DNA from: Planctomycetota bacterium
GTDB lineage: Bacteria > Planctomycetota > SZUA-567 > H5-PLA8
DNA length: 64,000 bases
Direction of reading: 5' to 3'
Assembly: GCA_023150555.1 (NCBI GenBank)
Contig: JAKLKQ010000003.1
Span: 124,001-188,000 of the forward strand
The position numbers and the translations under genes were made by a program. Below, piece by piece: positions 36,655-45,790 of this stretch; the first letter of the stretch is position 1, and every line of letters starts with the position of its first letter. The notes under the pieces were generated by a model that did no database searches, was not told the origin of the DNA, and was given only the letters and a program-made list of their open reading frames with translations.

Positions 36655-37638
36655 ATGATCCTCGTAACCGGAGCCACCGGGTTCCTTGGGAACCACGTCG
36701 CCCGCGCGCTGCGCGCCCGCGGCGAACCCGTGCGCGTGCTGGTCCGCGCCAGCAGCCCGCGGGACCTGCTCGCCGACATGGACGGCATCGAACCCGTCGT
36801 CGGCGACCTGTGCGACCGCGCATCGCTGGAGAAGGCCGTCTCCGGCTGCGAACAGGTCTACCACGTCGCGGCCGATTACCGCTTCGACGTACCCGATCCC
36901 GAGGCCATGTACCGCGCCAACGTTCAGGGCACCCGTGACCTGCTGGAAGCCGCAGGCGCGGTCGGCGCGAAACGCATCGTGTACACCTCGACGGTCGGCT
37001 GCATCGGCCTGCCCGACGACGGCACGCCCGGCACCGAGACGACGCCGGTAAGCCTCGAAAAGATGATCGGAACGTATAAGCGCACCAAGTTCCAGGCCGA
37101 ACTCGCGGTCCTGGAACTCGCGAAGCAGGGCCTTCCGGTCGTCGTCGTGAACCCGACGGCGCCCATCGGCGAGCGGGACCTGAAGCCCACGCCCACCGGC
37201 GCGACGATCCTGCGCTTCCTGCAGCGCAAGATGCCGGCCTACGTCGATACGGGGCTGAACCTGATCGACGCGCGTGACTGCGCCGAAGGGCACCTGCTGG
37301 CCGCCGAGCGCGGCAAACCCGGCGAGCGCTACATCCTCGGCTGCCGCAATATGACGCTGCGCGAGATCTGCGAGGCGCTGGCGAAGATCACAGGTTTGCC
37401 CGCACCGAAGATCCAGCTTCCGTATTTCGTCGCGTACCTGGCCTGTTGGTTCGACACGAAGATCAGCGGCCTGCGCGGCCGCACACCCGAGATGAGCCTG
37501 GAAGGCATTCGCATGGCGAAGAAGAAGATGTTCGTGGACGCCGCGAAGGCCGTGAAGGAACTGGGCCTGAAGCAGACGCCGCCGGAAGAACCCTTGGCGC
37601 GGGCGGTGGACTGGTTCCGCGAGAAGAAGTACGTGTAG
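36655..37638 (+). CDS. hpnA: Hopanoid-associated sugar epimerase HpnA
   Basis: The 327-residue protein is an extended SDR. It starts at ATG 36655 (MILVTGATGFLGNHVARAL); an upstream in-frame ATG at 36601 gives a non-conserved extension. Family marks are YHVAADYRFDVPDPEAMY, YTSTVGCIGLPDDGTP, the catalytic YKRTKFQAE (YxxxK) and VVNPTAPIGERDLKPTPTG. HpnA is found in hopanoid gene sets, where its exact reaction is not settled. The other hopanoid gene here, hpnH, is about 8 kb upstream on the same strand with the protease and DUF4832 genes in between. It is convergent with the membrane protein gene at 37648. Confidence 0.87.
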   Translation: MILVTGATGFLGNHVARALRARGEPVRVLVRASSPRDLLADMDGIEPVVGDLCDRASLEKAVSGCEQVYHVAADYRFDVPDPEAMYRANVQGTRDLLEAAGAVGAKRIVYTSTVGCIGLPDDGTPGTETTPVSLEKMIGTYKRTKFQAELAVLELAKQGLPVVVVNPTAPIGERDLKPTPTGATILRFLQRKMPAYVDTGLNLIDARDCAEGHLLAAERGKPGERYILGCRNMTLREICEALAKITGLPAPKIQLPYFVAYLACWFDTKISGLRGRTPEMSLEGIRMAKKKMFVDAAKAVKELGLKQTPPEEPLARAVDWFREKKYV

Positions 37639-37647
37639 CGAAGCGCG

Positions 37648-38205
37648 CTACTGAAGTTCGCGCAGCTCCTTGGGAATCTCCAGCACCTTCCTGACGATCT
37701 TTCGGCGCCGCGCACGCATCAGCAACGCGCCGGTAACGATCGCTGCCAGAAACGCCACGCCGCTTCCCGTCACGAACCAGCGCGCGAAAAAGGCGACGGA
37801 TTTTTTCTGCACGGGGTAGGCGTCGCGGACGTTCAGATACAGGTCCGGCTGCGGGGCCGGCGGCGACACCACCAAGTCCTCACTCGCCGCAACAGGTCCT
37901 TCGACCGAAAGCCATTGCGCAAACCATTGCACCGTCTTGTGCGCGTTGGTGCCGCGCTTGGGAAGATACACGGCCACCGACTCCTCGCCCTGCGCCGTGT
38001 AGAGTTGCTCGAAGGCGGGCACGCCGAAAAGCTCGGCTTTGGCGATCTCGTTCTCGCGTTCCTCGTACGTCGTAAAGTTTGCTTTCACCATCCAGACTTC
38101 TTTTTCATACGGCGCCAGGCGCGGCACCACGGAGGCAAAATAAAGAAGGGCCGCCAGCGCCAAGCCGGCGGTCCCCCAGCAGAACCGTTCGATCCAGCGC
38201 TTCAT
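37648..38205 (-). CDS. Small membrane protein of unknown function
   Basis: The 185-residue protein has an N-terminal membrane segment (GTAGLALAALLYFASVV) and a second one near the C-terminus (FVTGSGVAFLAAIVTGALLM), with a periplasmic stretch between them and a basic cytoplasmic tail. I cannot assign a family. Its start overlaps the stop of the YceI gene by 4 bp, so the two are translationally coupled and may work together in the envelope. Confidence 0.6.
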   Translation of the reverse strand: MKRWIERFCWGTAGLALAALLYFASVVPRLAPYEKEVWMVKANFTTYEERENEIAKAELFGVPAFEQLYTAQGEESVAVYLPKRGTNAHKTVQWFAQWLSVEGPVAASEDLVVSPPAPQPDLYLNVRDAYPVQKKSVAFFARWFVTGSGVAFLAAIVTGALLMRARRRKIVRKVLEIPKELRELQ

Positions 38206-38813
38206 TCCTTGATCTCTTCAACTCCCATGAGCGCCAGCTTTACCTTCAGCGTGTCCGAAACCTTTGCGGGAATGGCGGGCGACTTGATCTCGAAGTCGCT
38301 CAGTTTCAGGTCGAGCGCCACGCTGAATCGCGCCAGGTTCCCCTTGGGAAGCCCCATTTTCTCGAATTCCGGCTTATAGGCAATATATTTCACCGTGGCG
38401 TTCGCCTTCACTTCCTTCGCCACGCCCTTCAGCGTAAACGTACCCGCGATCTCGTACTCGTCGTCCTTCACGTGCTTCACCGCGGTCGAAGCGAACGAAA
38501 TGTCGGGATTCTTGGCCGCGTCGAGCCAGCCTTCGCCTTGCAGGTGCTCGTCGCGCTTATCGATGCCGGTGCGCAGGCTGTTGACGGGCACGCTCAGCTT
38601 CACGCTGCCGGTCTTGGCATCGCGGTCCCAGACCACCTGGCCGGCCGCCTGGTTGGAGGTGGTGACGATGGCCTCCAGATCCGTATCCGATTCGATGGTC
38701 ACGTTCACGTGCTTAGGACCGTGTGCGCCGACCGCAAAGGTCTGCTCCGCCCCGGCCGCATGCACGGCCGCGCTCAACAGCAGCCCTGCCAGAAGAAATC
38801 CCCTGTATCCCAT
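38202..38813 (-). CDS. Secreted YceI family lipid-binding protein
   Basis: The 203-residue protein has an ideal Shine-Dalgarno (AAAGGAGG) before the ATG at 38813 and a signal peptide (GFLLAGLLLSAAVHAAGAEQ). The YceI lipocalin-like pattern is present: KTGSVKLSVPVNSLRTGIDKRDEHLQGEGWLD in pieces, YEIAGTFTLKGVAKEV, and a closing VSDTLKVKLALMG. YceI proteins hold isoprenoid lipids such as polyprenyl chains in the periplasm. It is coupled to the membrane protein gene at 38205 by a 4-bp overlap, and galactokinase ends 88 bp upstream. Confidence 0.85.
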   Translation of the reverse strand: MGYRGFLLAGLLLSAAVHAAGAEQTFAVGAHGPKHVNVTIESDTDLEAIVTTSNQAAGQVVWDRDAKTGSVKLSVPVNSLRTGIDKRDEHLQGEGWLDAAKNPDISFASTAVKHVKDDEYEIAGTFTLKGVAKEVKANATVKYIAYKPEFEKMGLPKGNLARFSVALDLKLSDFEIKSPAIPAKVSDTLKVKLALMGVEEIKE

Positions 38814-38901
38814 CGCAACGCCTCCTTTATTGTGGATTGTCGTAGACAGCCCCGTATCCAACAACGTCCCGGCCAAGGCGAATATTCCGCGAATTCCGCC
38901 C

Positions 38902-40113
38902 TTAGAGGGCGAATACGCCCGCGCCGGTTGCCGGATTCACCATCATTGCTCCGCCCAGGCGGCGCTTGAACTGCCGGCGGTAAGCCTTCTCCAACTGCTT
39001 ATGGATGTGTTCGAACCGCTTCGGGCGGATCAGCGCCACCACCGAGCCCCCGAAGCCGCCACCGGTCAGGCGCGCGCCCGCGCAGTCGTGGTGAAACGGC
39101 CCGGTCTCGTCAAAGAGCATGCCCGCGACGAAGTTCAGCTCGGGGCAACTGACGTCGTAGTCGGAGGCCAGGCTCTGGAATCCGGTGATCAGCAGCCAGC
39201 CCAGCGTCTCGATGTCGCCCTGCCCCAGCGCGGCGGCGAACTGCGCGGTGCGTACATTCTCGGTCAGCACGTGGCGCGCGTCAGCCAGTTCGTTGCGGTT
39301 GAGCTTGTTTCCGAAGCGGAGAAGATCTTCGATCGTCGTCTCGCTGAGAGTCTTCACCTTCAATTTGCGCGCGGCGGACTCGCACTCGGCGCGGCGGCGG
39401 TTGTACTGCCCGTCGGCCAGTGCGTGCTTGACGCCGGTATCGAAGACCGCGAAGGTCCACCCCTTCAGTCGCACCGGCACGTGCTTCACCTTCATCAAAC
39501 GACAGTCCAACAGCAGCGCATGGCCGGCCTTCGCGCGCGCGACCACCGTCTGGTCCATGATCCCGCACCGCACGCCCGCAAAGCAGTGTTCGGCCTCCTG
39601 CGCCGCGAAGGCCAGCTCCTGCGGCGGCAGCGAACGCCCCGCCAGTTTCAGCAGCGCCAGGCCCGTCGCGACTTCCAGCGACGCCGAACTGCTGAGCCCC
39701 GCGCCTTGCGGAAGATCCCCGGCGATCAGCAGGCGTCCGCCCCTGAGTTTCACGCCGCGCTGCGCCAGGGCCGCTGCGACGCCGCGGACGTAATTCGTCC
39801 AGCGCCGCTTGGGGTCGGTGACGGGCCGCAGGTCCCGGGCGCGCAGCCCGAAGCGGTCGTCGCAGACGAAGCGCGTATGGTTCAGGCCCCAGGCGTGGAC
39901 CTCGATGGCATCCTGCGCCCGCGGCTGGAATACGACCGCGGTGTGCCGGTCGACAGCAATGGGCAGTACCAGGCCGCCGTTGTAGTCGGTGTGCTCGCCG
40001 ATCAGGTTCACGCGCCCGGGTGCCAGCGCGACGCGCAGGCCCTTGGCATCGCCGTAGCGCACCGCGAACGCGCGGCGAAGGTTCGACTTCGTTGCGGAAT
40101 GGGAGATGTTCAT
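38902..40113 (-). CDS. galK: Galactokinase
   Basis: The 403-residue enzyme phosphorylates galactose at C1 with ATP. All GHMP-kinase motifs are present: the galactokinase signature GRVNLIGEHTDYNGG near residue 33, the ATP loop DLPQGAGLSSSAS near 130 and TGGGFGGSVVALI near the C-terminus. The catalytic Asp lies in CGIMDQ. Length is normal. The start at 40113 has only a weak upstream site. It is the sole Leloir gene in the window, although a GH42-like hydrolase is 13 kb away. The STAS gene ends 22 bp upstream on the same strand. Confidence 0.93.
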   Translation of the reverse strand: MNISHSATKSNLRRAFAVRYGDAKGLRVALAPGRVNLIGEHTDYNGGLVLPIAVDRHTAVVFQPRAQDAIEVHAWGLNHTRFVCDDRFGLRARDLRPVTDPKRRWTNYVRGVAAALAQRGVKLRGGRLLIAGDLPQGAGLSSSASLEVATGLALLKLAGRSLPPQELAFAAQEAEHCFAGVRCGIMDQTVVARAKAGHALLLDCRLMKVKHVPVRLKGWTFAVFDTGVKHALADGQYNRRRAECESAARKLKVKTLSETTIEDLLRFGNKLNRNELADARHVLTENVRTAQFAAALGQGDIETLGWLLITGFQSLASDYDVSCPELNFVAGMLFDETGPFHHDCAGARLTGGGFGGSVVALIRPKRFEHIHKQLEKAYRRQFKRRLGGAMMVNPATGAGVFAL

Positions 40114-40135
40114 GGAAATGTCGGGTTCCGGTCGC

Positions 40136-40603
40136 TCAGCGCTTGAGGAAGCCCCAGCCGCGGCGCTTGAAGCTGTTGACGGCGGCCTGGAGCGTGTCGT
40201 GAATCTCGATCATCTTGTCGAGTTTGGTGATCTTGAATACCTCGCGGATCTCGGGGCGCACGTGGCACAGCTTCAAGTCGCCCTTCTCCTGCTGGATCGC
40301 CTTATACAGGGCGATGAACTGCCTCAGCACGGCGGAACTTAGGTACTTCACGTTGCCGAGGTCCACGACCATCTTGATCATGTACTGCTTCTTGACGAGA
40401 TCCAGCAGCTGGCGGCCGATCTCGTTGATATTGTTCTCGTCGAGGATGCCGACTTCGAGGATCGTCACCACCGCCACGTCGCCCTGGACGACGGTCTGGA
40501 GTTTCGGCCGCTGGGGCACGGGCATGTGCGCGGGCTTGGGCTTCGCGCCCTTGGGATCGCGCGGACCCATCTTGGGCTGGAAGTTTTCCGGTTTGTAATC
40601 CAC
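40136..40603 (-). CDS. STAS domain protein, anti-sigma factor antagonist-like
   Basis: The 155-residue protein starts at GTG 40603, directly behind GGGAGGCGGG. A flexible Pro/Lys-rich N-terminus of about 35 residues leads to a STAS domain (LQTVVQGDVAVVTILEVGIL, then MVVDLGNVKYLSSAVLRQF). The Ser pair in YLSS is where SpoIIAA-type proteins are phosphorylated. Partner-switching systems use such a protein with a HATPase kinase and a PP2C phosphatase. Both activities are found in the upstream gene at 41593-43401, with the FHA protein between (11 bp gap). No cognate sigma factor is adjacent. Confidence 0.82.
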   Translation of the reverse strand: MDYKPENFQPKMGPRDPKGAKPKPAHMPVPQRPKLQTVVQGDVAVVTILEVGILDENNINEIGRQLLDLVKKQYMIKMVVDLGNVKYLSSAVLRQFIALYKAIQQEKGDLKLCHVRPEIREVFKITKLDKMIEIHDTLQAAVNSFKRRGWGFLKR

Positions 40604-40614
40604 CCCGCCTCCCG

Positions 40615-41487
40615 TCAATGTCCGCTGAGTTCGTCCTCGTCGATGCGTTTGCAGCATTCGAAAATAATCTGCATCATCGGCTCGGTCACGTTCTTCGGCC
40701 GGTCCGGCGGCTTCTCCAGGCCCTCAAGCCGAAAGGTTCCGGACCGCTCGCGCGCCAGCGCATACACGGCATGGATGCCCTTCCGGTCGCCGGCCTCGGC
40801 GAAGAAGATCTTTCCTTCGTCGAACGAAATCAACCCCTCGCGCTGTTCGCCGGTTACGAACAGATCGCCGGTCTTGGTATTGGTGTTCAGGAACTGGAAG
40901 ATCTGCGCGAGGTCCTGGTTGGCCAGGTTCCCGCTTAGCGCCGGGCCGGCCTGCGCGGCATGCTGCCCGTGCGAGCCGAGCGCGTCGACCGGCTTTACCT
41001 CCTGTGTTTTGCGCAAGTCCCCCGCATGGGCATGACCGGCGCGCGCCTCGAGTTCCGGCATCAACAGGCCCTGTTCGCGGGCCATCTGCGCAACCTCGTC
41101 GATGCTGGTCGAGACGGTTTCCAGGTTCGCGAGCTTGGTGGTGGCGCGGCGCACGAACTGGCTGGGCTGTTCGTCCTCGCCGCCGGAGACGTAGTAGAGC
41201 ACGTGGCCGCCGATCCGAATCTCGTCGCCGCTGTGCAACACCTGCTCACCGTTCTTCGGCAGGCGCTTGCCGTTGACGAACGTACCGTTGCGCGAGCCCG
41301 CATCGCGCAGGCGCGCACGTCCGTTGGGCAGGCACTCCACCACGGCATGGCGCCGGCTGCACATCACGTCGTTGATGACGATGGCGTTCTGGGGCTCGCG
41401 CCCGATCGAGAGCACGTCGGAGACCTGCAGACCCAGCGGCCGCGCGCCTCCGCCCAGGATGAACCCCACCACTGCCTGGTTTGCCAT
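40615..41487 (-). CDS. FHA domain plus DUF4388 protein
   Basis: The 290-residue soluble protein has an FHA domain in residues about 5-100. The phosphothreonine-binding pattern is complete: LSIGREPQNAI, CSRRHAVVE, GSRNGTFVNGK. A linker with charged and His/Ala-rich parts follows, then a DUF4388 domain (about 180-285: GNLANQDLAQIFQFLNTNTK, GLISFDEGKIFFAEAG). This pair is common in myxobacterial and PVC signalling proteins. Its place between a STAS antagonist and a SpoIIE phosphatase suggests it reads phosphorylation states in the same pathway. An 8-bp inverted repeat (41499-41506 and 41517-41524) sits in its leader. Confidence 0.85.
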   Translation of the reverse strand: MANQAVVGFILGGGARPLGLQVSDVLSIGREPQNAIVINDVMCSRRHAVVECLPNGRARLRDAGSRNGTFVNGKRLPKNGEQVLHSGDEIRIGGHVLYYVSGGEDEQPSQFVRRATTKLANLETVSTSIDEVAQMAREQGLLMPELEARAGHAHAGDLRKTQEVKPVDALGSHGQHAAQAGPALSGNLANQDLAQIFQFLNTNTKTGDLFVTGEQREGLISFDEGKIFFAEAGDRKGIHAVYALARERSGTFRLEGLEKPPDRPKNVTEPMMQIIFECCKRIDEDELSGH

Positions 41488-41592
41488 CGCGAAGCCCCGA
41501 GCCGGCCGGCACTCGAGCCGGCTCCCCTTACGTCGAATTTCTCGCGCTTCCGGACTCTATGCTAGCCGCACGTCCTGCACGCTCAACCGCCG

Positions 41593-43401
41593 TTACTTGC
41601 CGAAATCCGGGCCGATCTTCACCACGACCAGCGTGATGTCGTCGCGCGGCGGGCGCCCGCCGGTCCACTGGTCCGCGGCGGCCAGCAGCGCGTCGAGGAT
41701 CCCGGCGGCGCTCTCGTTCGCCGCGCCGCGGACGGTTTCCTGCACGCGCGCCTTGCCGAAGGTCTCCTCGCCGGCGTCCATGCATTCGAACAGCCCGTCG
41801 GTCATGAAGACCATCACGTCGCCAGGCTGCGCCGGCAGCGGGCCGATGACCTCGAAGTCCGCCTCCGGCAACACGCCCAGCAGCGGACCGGTAGAGTCCA
41901 GCTCCGCGAAGGCGTCGTTCGACGGCCGGTAGACCAGCGGCGGGTCGTGGCCCGCCGACGCAAAGCGGATTTCTCCGTTCTCCGGATCGAAGACGGCCAG
42001 GCACAGCGAGAGGAAATTGCCGTCCTTCAGGTCGCGCGCCAGCAGGGCATTGGCCGCCGCCAGCACCTTGGCCGGATCGCCGTGCGCCTCGCAGAGCGCG
42101 CGCAGGTACGCGCGCGCGGCGGTCATGATCAGCGCCGCGCCCAGGCCGTGGCCGGTGACGTCGGCGACGATCACGCCCGTGCGGCCGCCGCCCAGGTTCA
42201 CGTAGTCGAAGGCGTCGCCGCTGGTCTCGGCCGCCGAACGGTTCGCGCCGGCGATCTCGAGGCCCGCGACCTCGGGCGCCTGCTCCGGCAGCAGGCTCTG
42301 CTGAATGCCGCGCGCCAGGTCCATCTCGGCCTGCAAGCGCTTGCGTTCCTCGGCCTGCTCGCGCAACGCGGCCTGCTCCAGCACCACGCCCACCTGCGCG
42401 GCAATCAGCCCCGCCAGCTCCAGGTCATAGACGCCAAGCTTCCCTTCGACGCGGTTGAGCGCCTGCAAGACGCCGACGACGCGGTCGCTCTCGGCGCTGA
42501 ACAGCGGCACGTTGAGGATCTCGCGGGTGCGGAAGCCGGACTTCTTGTCCACCTCGGGGTTGAAGCGCGGGTCGGCGTAGGCGTCGGGGATCAGCAGCGG
42601 CTCGCCGGCCTCGGCCACCGCGCCGACGATGCCCTTGCCCGCCGGCACGCGCAGGGTGCCTGCCTGTTCGGCGACGCGCGTGAAGAGTTCCCCCGTCACC
42701 GGATCGATCACCCAAATGCTGGTGCGTTCGACCTGCAAGACCTTGCGGCACGAGGCGGCCAGCAGGTGCAGCAGGCGCGTGAGGTCCGACTCGGCGGCGA
42801 TCGCGCGCGTCAGCGAGAGGATCGACTCCAGGTCCGCGACGCGGCGTTCCAGCGGCACGTCGTGAGCCACTGCCCGCAAGCGTTTCGACGCCGAGGCACT
42901 CTTCAGTTCCCCGCGCCTGCCCTTGGCGCGCTTGCGCAGGCGCGTCATGCGCAGCGCGGCCCCGCCGCTGAAGTACGCGACCTCGTCCATGTACTCGCGG
43001 ATCAGCAGCACGCCGCGGCCGCCTTCCTCGAGCAGGTTCTCCGGGTCGTCGGGGTCGGGCAGGTCCTCCTCGCGGAAGCCGGCGCCCTGGTCCTCGACGA
43101 GCACCGTCCAGGCGCGCTTGTCGCGCGCGGCGCGCACGCGCACGGTCTTTTCGGCGTCGTAGCGGTTGCCGTGCATGCAGGCGTTGACGAGCGCCTCGTC
43201 GAGGCACAGCCGCAGGGAGACGGCCTCGCTCTCGTTCGCCGCTGCGCCGGCTTCGCTCAGGGCGTCCACCAACTCGGAGAGCGCCGCGCTTTTGGCCTCG
43301 GGCGTCGAGGGGAACGTGCGGTCCAGCAGCACCTCGCCGGGCGGGGCCAGGGGCGCTTCGGGCCGCACGAGGCCGGTGTTGCGTCCGAGCTTCTTGTGCA
43401 T
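41593..43401 (-). CDS. Partner-switching regulator: HATPase (RsbW-like), GAF and SpoIIE phosphatase
   Basis: The 602-residue protein starts at the ATG at 43401 behind GTAGGATC; an in-frame start at 43455 is less likely. Residues about 20-150 are a HATPase_c_2/RsbW-like serine kinase domain (LRLCLDEALVNACMHG, DQGAGF, GRGVLLI). Residues about 190-360 are a GAF domain. Residues about 375-602 are a PP2C SpoIIE/RsbU phosphatase with SGDAFDYV, VADVTGHGLGAAL, FASAGHDPP and DDITLVVV, so the metal-binding acids are present. Kinase and phosphatase on one chain would set the phosphorylation state of the STAS protein at 40136. The GAF domain is the likely signal input. Confidence 0.88.
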   Translation of the reverse strand: MHKKLGRNTGLVRPEAPLAPPGEVLLDRTFPSTPEAKSAALSELVDALSEAGAAANESEAVSLRLCLDEALVNACMHGNRYDAEKTVRVRAARDKRAWTVLVEDQGAGFREEDLPDPDDPENLLEEGGRGVLLIREYMDEVAYFSGGAALRMTRLRKRAKGRRGELKSASASKRLRAVAHDVPLERRVADLESILSLTRAIAAESDLTRLLHLLAASCRKVLQVERTSIWVIDPVTGELFTRVAEQAGTLRVPAGKGIVGAVAEAGEPLLIPDAYADPRFNPEVDKKSGFRTREILNVPLFSAESDRVVGVLQALNRVEGKLGVYDLELAGLIAAQVGVVLEQAALREQAEERKRLQAEMDLARGIQQSLLPEQAPEVAGLEIAGANRSAAETSGDAFDYVNLGGGRTGVIVADVTGHGLGAALIMTAARAYLRALCEAHGDPAKVLAAANALLARDLKDGNFLSLCLAVFDPENGEIRFASAGHDPPLVYRPSNDAFAELDSTGPLLGVLPEADFEVIGPLPAQPGDVMVFMTDGLFECMDAGEETFGKARVQETVRGAANESAAGILDALLAAADQWTGGRPPRDDITLVVVKIGPDFGK

Positions 43402-43538
43402 GGGGCCGATCCTACCCCCGCCCCCATCCTCAGACAAAGGGGCTTCGCTGGCCAATAGAGGACACGTTGAAAGGCAGGTGCAGACACCTCCGGCTCAAGG
43501 TATGAAAGTTCCACCATAGTCCAGGATATACATTGGTT

Positions 43539-44948
43539 ATGCAGGCTACCCCGACCGAGGAACAACTCGCGCTCGCCGCTTGGTTCGTTCAGCACAAGCG
43601 CCGCTGGCCGCTGGCTTGGGCGCTGGTCCTGGGCCTCTCCGCGACGGCCACCAGCCTGCTCTTCGGGTTCGGAGTGGCCGCCGCGAAAGCCAACCTGCCG
43701 GACAGCACCGCCAGCGTCCTGGCGCTCGAGCGCCCCCGGCTGGACAGCACAACGAACGCCGCACCGCTGTGGGACAAGGCAGGCGTGGCCTTCACGCGGT
43801 GGGCCGGCCCCGTGATGGACGACCCCGACCGGGAAGGCACGTGGAGCAATCCGAGCGTCTATTCGAGCGGCAGCGCCTTCCGCAATTACCTTGCTTCGAA
43901 CGCCGCGTGTATCGCCCTCGCCGACCAGGCGGCCGCTTTACCGCACGCCAACTGGGACTTGGACTTCAGCCAGGGTTACAACATCCTGCTTCCGTTCCTG
44001 TCCAAGCAGCGCGTCCTCGCGCGCCTCGGCCGCACGCGCGCGCGCATGGCCGCCTTTGACAACGACTGGAACGAGGTCCTGACCGCGCTGCATACGGCAC
44101 ATGCCGCCGGCGTGCATGCGGGTGAGGATCCGATCCTGATCAACCACCTGGTGGCATTCGCGTCCGACACGACTGTCGCGAACGCCTTGCTTGACGTCCT
44201 GAACACGCCAGGCGCGCGCCCCGGCGATGCGGATCTGGACCGCCTGCTGGCCTTCGCCCGCGCCTGCCACGAACAGGAATCGCACCTGAGCGAATCGCTG
44301 GAAGGCGAACGCCGCATCGGCCTGATGATGCTGGACCGTCTCACCACCGGCGACGCCGGCGCGATGATGGCCATGTACGGCACCCCCAGCCCCGCGTGCG
44401 AATTGCCGCCCACATACAATCCGCTGGGGCTGAGCTATTTCACCGACCGCGCCGCGTACGACAAATACTTCGAGCGAAAAAGCGCGCGGCTGAAGCGCAT
44501 CGAATCCGACCTCGCGAGCGCTGTGGATCTGGATCAGACCGAATCGGACGATATCGCGCAGCAGAAAGACAGATTGGCCCATTTCTTCTCCCATCAAATC
44601 CTGCCCACCATCCATCGCACCGAACGCAGCTTCCTGAACCGGCGCGCCTACTGGCGCGTGGCGATCGCCGGCCTGCTGGCCTACAAGCACGCGCGCGCAC
44701 ACGGCGGCCGCTGGCCCGCGCGCCTGAGCGACCTGGGACTGGGGCCCGCGGAGGTCGCCGATCCCTGCGACCCGAATGGCGGCTCGATCCGCTACCGCCT
44801 CCAGGCCGACGGTTCGCTCGCGATCTGGACGGTGAGCGCGGATGCGAAGGACAACGGCGGCCCGGCCGGAAAAGACAAGGGCTGGGACGACTATTGCTTC
44901 CTCTTGAAGCCGCTCGAGACGCCCGGCGGCGGGGAGGACGGCAAGTGA
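43539..44948 (+). CDS. Membrane-anchored protein of unknown function
   Basis: The 469-residue protein has one N-terminal membrane segment (PLAWALVLGLSATATSLLFGFGVAAA) after about 25 cytoplasmic residues; the rest is probably periplasmic and mostly helical. A C-terminal part (KHARAHGGRWPARLSDLGLG, then DPCDPNGGSIRYRLQADGS) resembles the end of many uncharacterised secreted planctomycete proteins. No catalytic motif is visible. AGGATA precedes both a TTG at 43533 and the ATG at 43539. The next gene's GTG start overlaps its stop, so they form a coupled pair. Confidence 0.62.
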   Translation: MQATPTEEQLALAAWFVQHKRRWPLAWALVLGLSATATSLLFGFGVAAAKANLPDSTASVLALERPRLDSTTNAAPLWDKAGVAFTRWAGPVMDDPDREGTWSNPSVYSSGSAFRNYLASNAACIALADQAAALPHANWDLDFSQGYNILLPFLSKQRVLARLGRTRARMAAFDNDWNEVLTALHTAHAAGVHAGEDPILINHLVAFASDTTVANALLDVLNTPGARPGDADLDRLLAFARACHEQESHLSESLEGERRIGLMMLDRLTTGDAGAMMAMYGTPSPACELPPTYNPLGLSYFTDRAAYDKYFERKSARLKRIESDLASAVDLDQTESDDIAQQKDRLAHFFSHQILPTIHRTERSFLNRRAYWRVAIAGLLAYKHARAHGGRWPARLSDLGLGPAEVADPCDPNGGSIRYRLQADGSLAIWTVSADAKDNGGPAGKDKGWDDYCFLLKPLETPGGGEDGK

Positions 44949-45673
44949 CCGACGCGCCCTTCCGGATGGCGAAGGACCACGCCGCGCTGGCCGCAGCCTT
45001 CGAGTCTCCCTGGTTGCGGCGGCTCGCGTACCTGGGCCTGGCGAGCTACCTGATCGCGGCCGCGGTCATTTCCTCCATGTGGAGTTCGACGACGCCTGCG
45101 GCGGCGCTCGTTCGGTACTACCTCTTCGAAGTGCCGGTCTGGTTCTCCCTCCTGACGTTGGCGCTCTACTACGGACACCTGGCCGCGCGGCGCTACCGCA
45201 TCGGCCTGGGGCCGTTCCTGATGCTGGCGCTGGTCTGGTGCAACGCGACGGCCTTCACCTGGGCGCTGGCGGGCTGGGAAGCCGGGCTGACCGTGGCGCT
45301 GGGCCTGGCCGCGGCGATGGCGTACGCGCGCTGCTGGAGCGGCAGCATCGGGTGCCTGCTGGACGTCACGCAGCCGGCCAAACAGGCCGCGCTGTACGCG
45401 CTGGGCCTAGCGCACGCCGCCTCGTACCCGGGCCTCCTGTTGGGCTCCGGAGCCCTGGCGCTGGGTCTGAAATTCTGGACGGACGCCTTGGTCTGGGCGG
45501 GCATCGGACTGCTGGCGTTCTCCCTCCCGGTGCAAGGCGGCGCCCTTTACTTCTCCCACCGCGCGCGCAAGGCCGCGCGCAAGCTGCTCGAAACTAAAGC
45601 CGCACCGGCCCCCGCACCGGCGCCCCGCATCGCCTCGGCTCCCGCCGGATCCATCCCCGCACCCGGTGCATAG
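44945..45673 (+). CDS. Integral membrane protein of unknown function
   Basis: The 242-residue protein starts at a GTG overlapping the previous stop (GTGA). It has about six hydrophobic segments, for example YLGLASYLIAAAVIS, WFSLLTLALYYGHLA, FLMLALVWCNATAFTWAL and LVWAGIGLLAFSLPV, and a Pro/Ala-rich cytoplasmic tail. No family is recognised. Coupling to the membrane-anchored protein upstream suggests a joint function. Confidence 0.6.
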   Translation: MTDAPFRMAKDHAALAAAFESPWLRRLAYLGLASYLIAAAVISSMWSSTTPAAALVRYYLFEVPVWFSLLTLALYYGHLAARRYRIGLGPFLMLALVWCNATAFTWALAGWEAGLTVALGLAAAMAYARCWSGSIGCLLDVTQPAKQAALYALGLAHAASYPGLLLGSGALALGLKFWTDALVWAGIGLLAFSLPVQGGALYFSHRARKAARKLLETKAAPAPAPAPRIASAPAGSIPAPGA

Positions 45674-45696
45674 TCCGCTTGCATTGCCCGCGGCGG

Positions 45697-45790
45697 GTCT
45701 ACATACTCGTTGGTGCCTTGTAGACGTCCTCGCCCGGGGGAGCGGTTGAGCAGCCGACCGGCCGAAACCGGCAGCGCCCCCGAGCATCGA
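45697..45790 (+). ncRNA. Possible structured leader of the superoxide dismutase gene
   Basis: The 177-bp gap before the SOD gene can fold. GTCTAC (45697-45702) pairs perfectly with GTAGAC (45720-45725), and a G-run near 45736-45740 faces a C-run near 45776-45780. It might be a 5' regulatory RNA or simply GC-rich structure. It matches no riboswitch or small RNA that I know. Confidence 0.25.

Noticed and set aside
41947..43458. 503-codon plus-strand frame
   Set aside because: Antisense to the SpoIIE-type regulator gene, which shows complete domain motifs.
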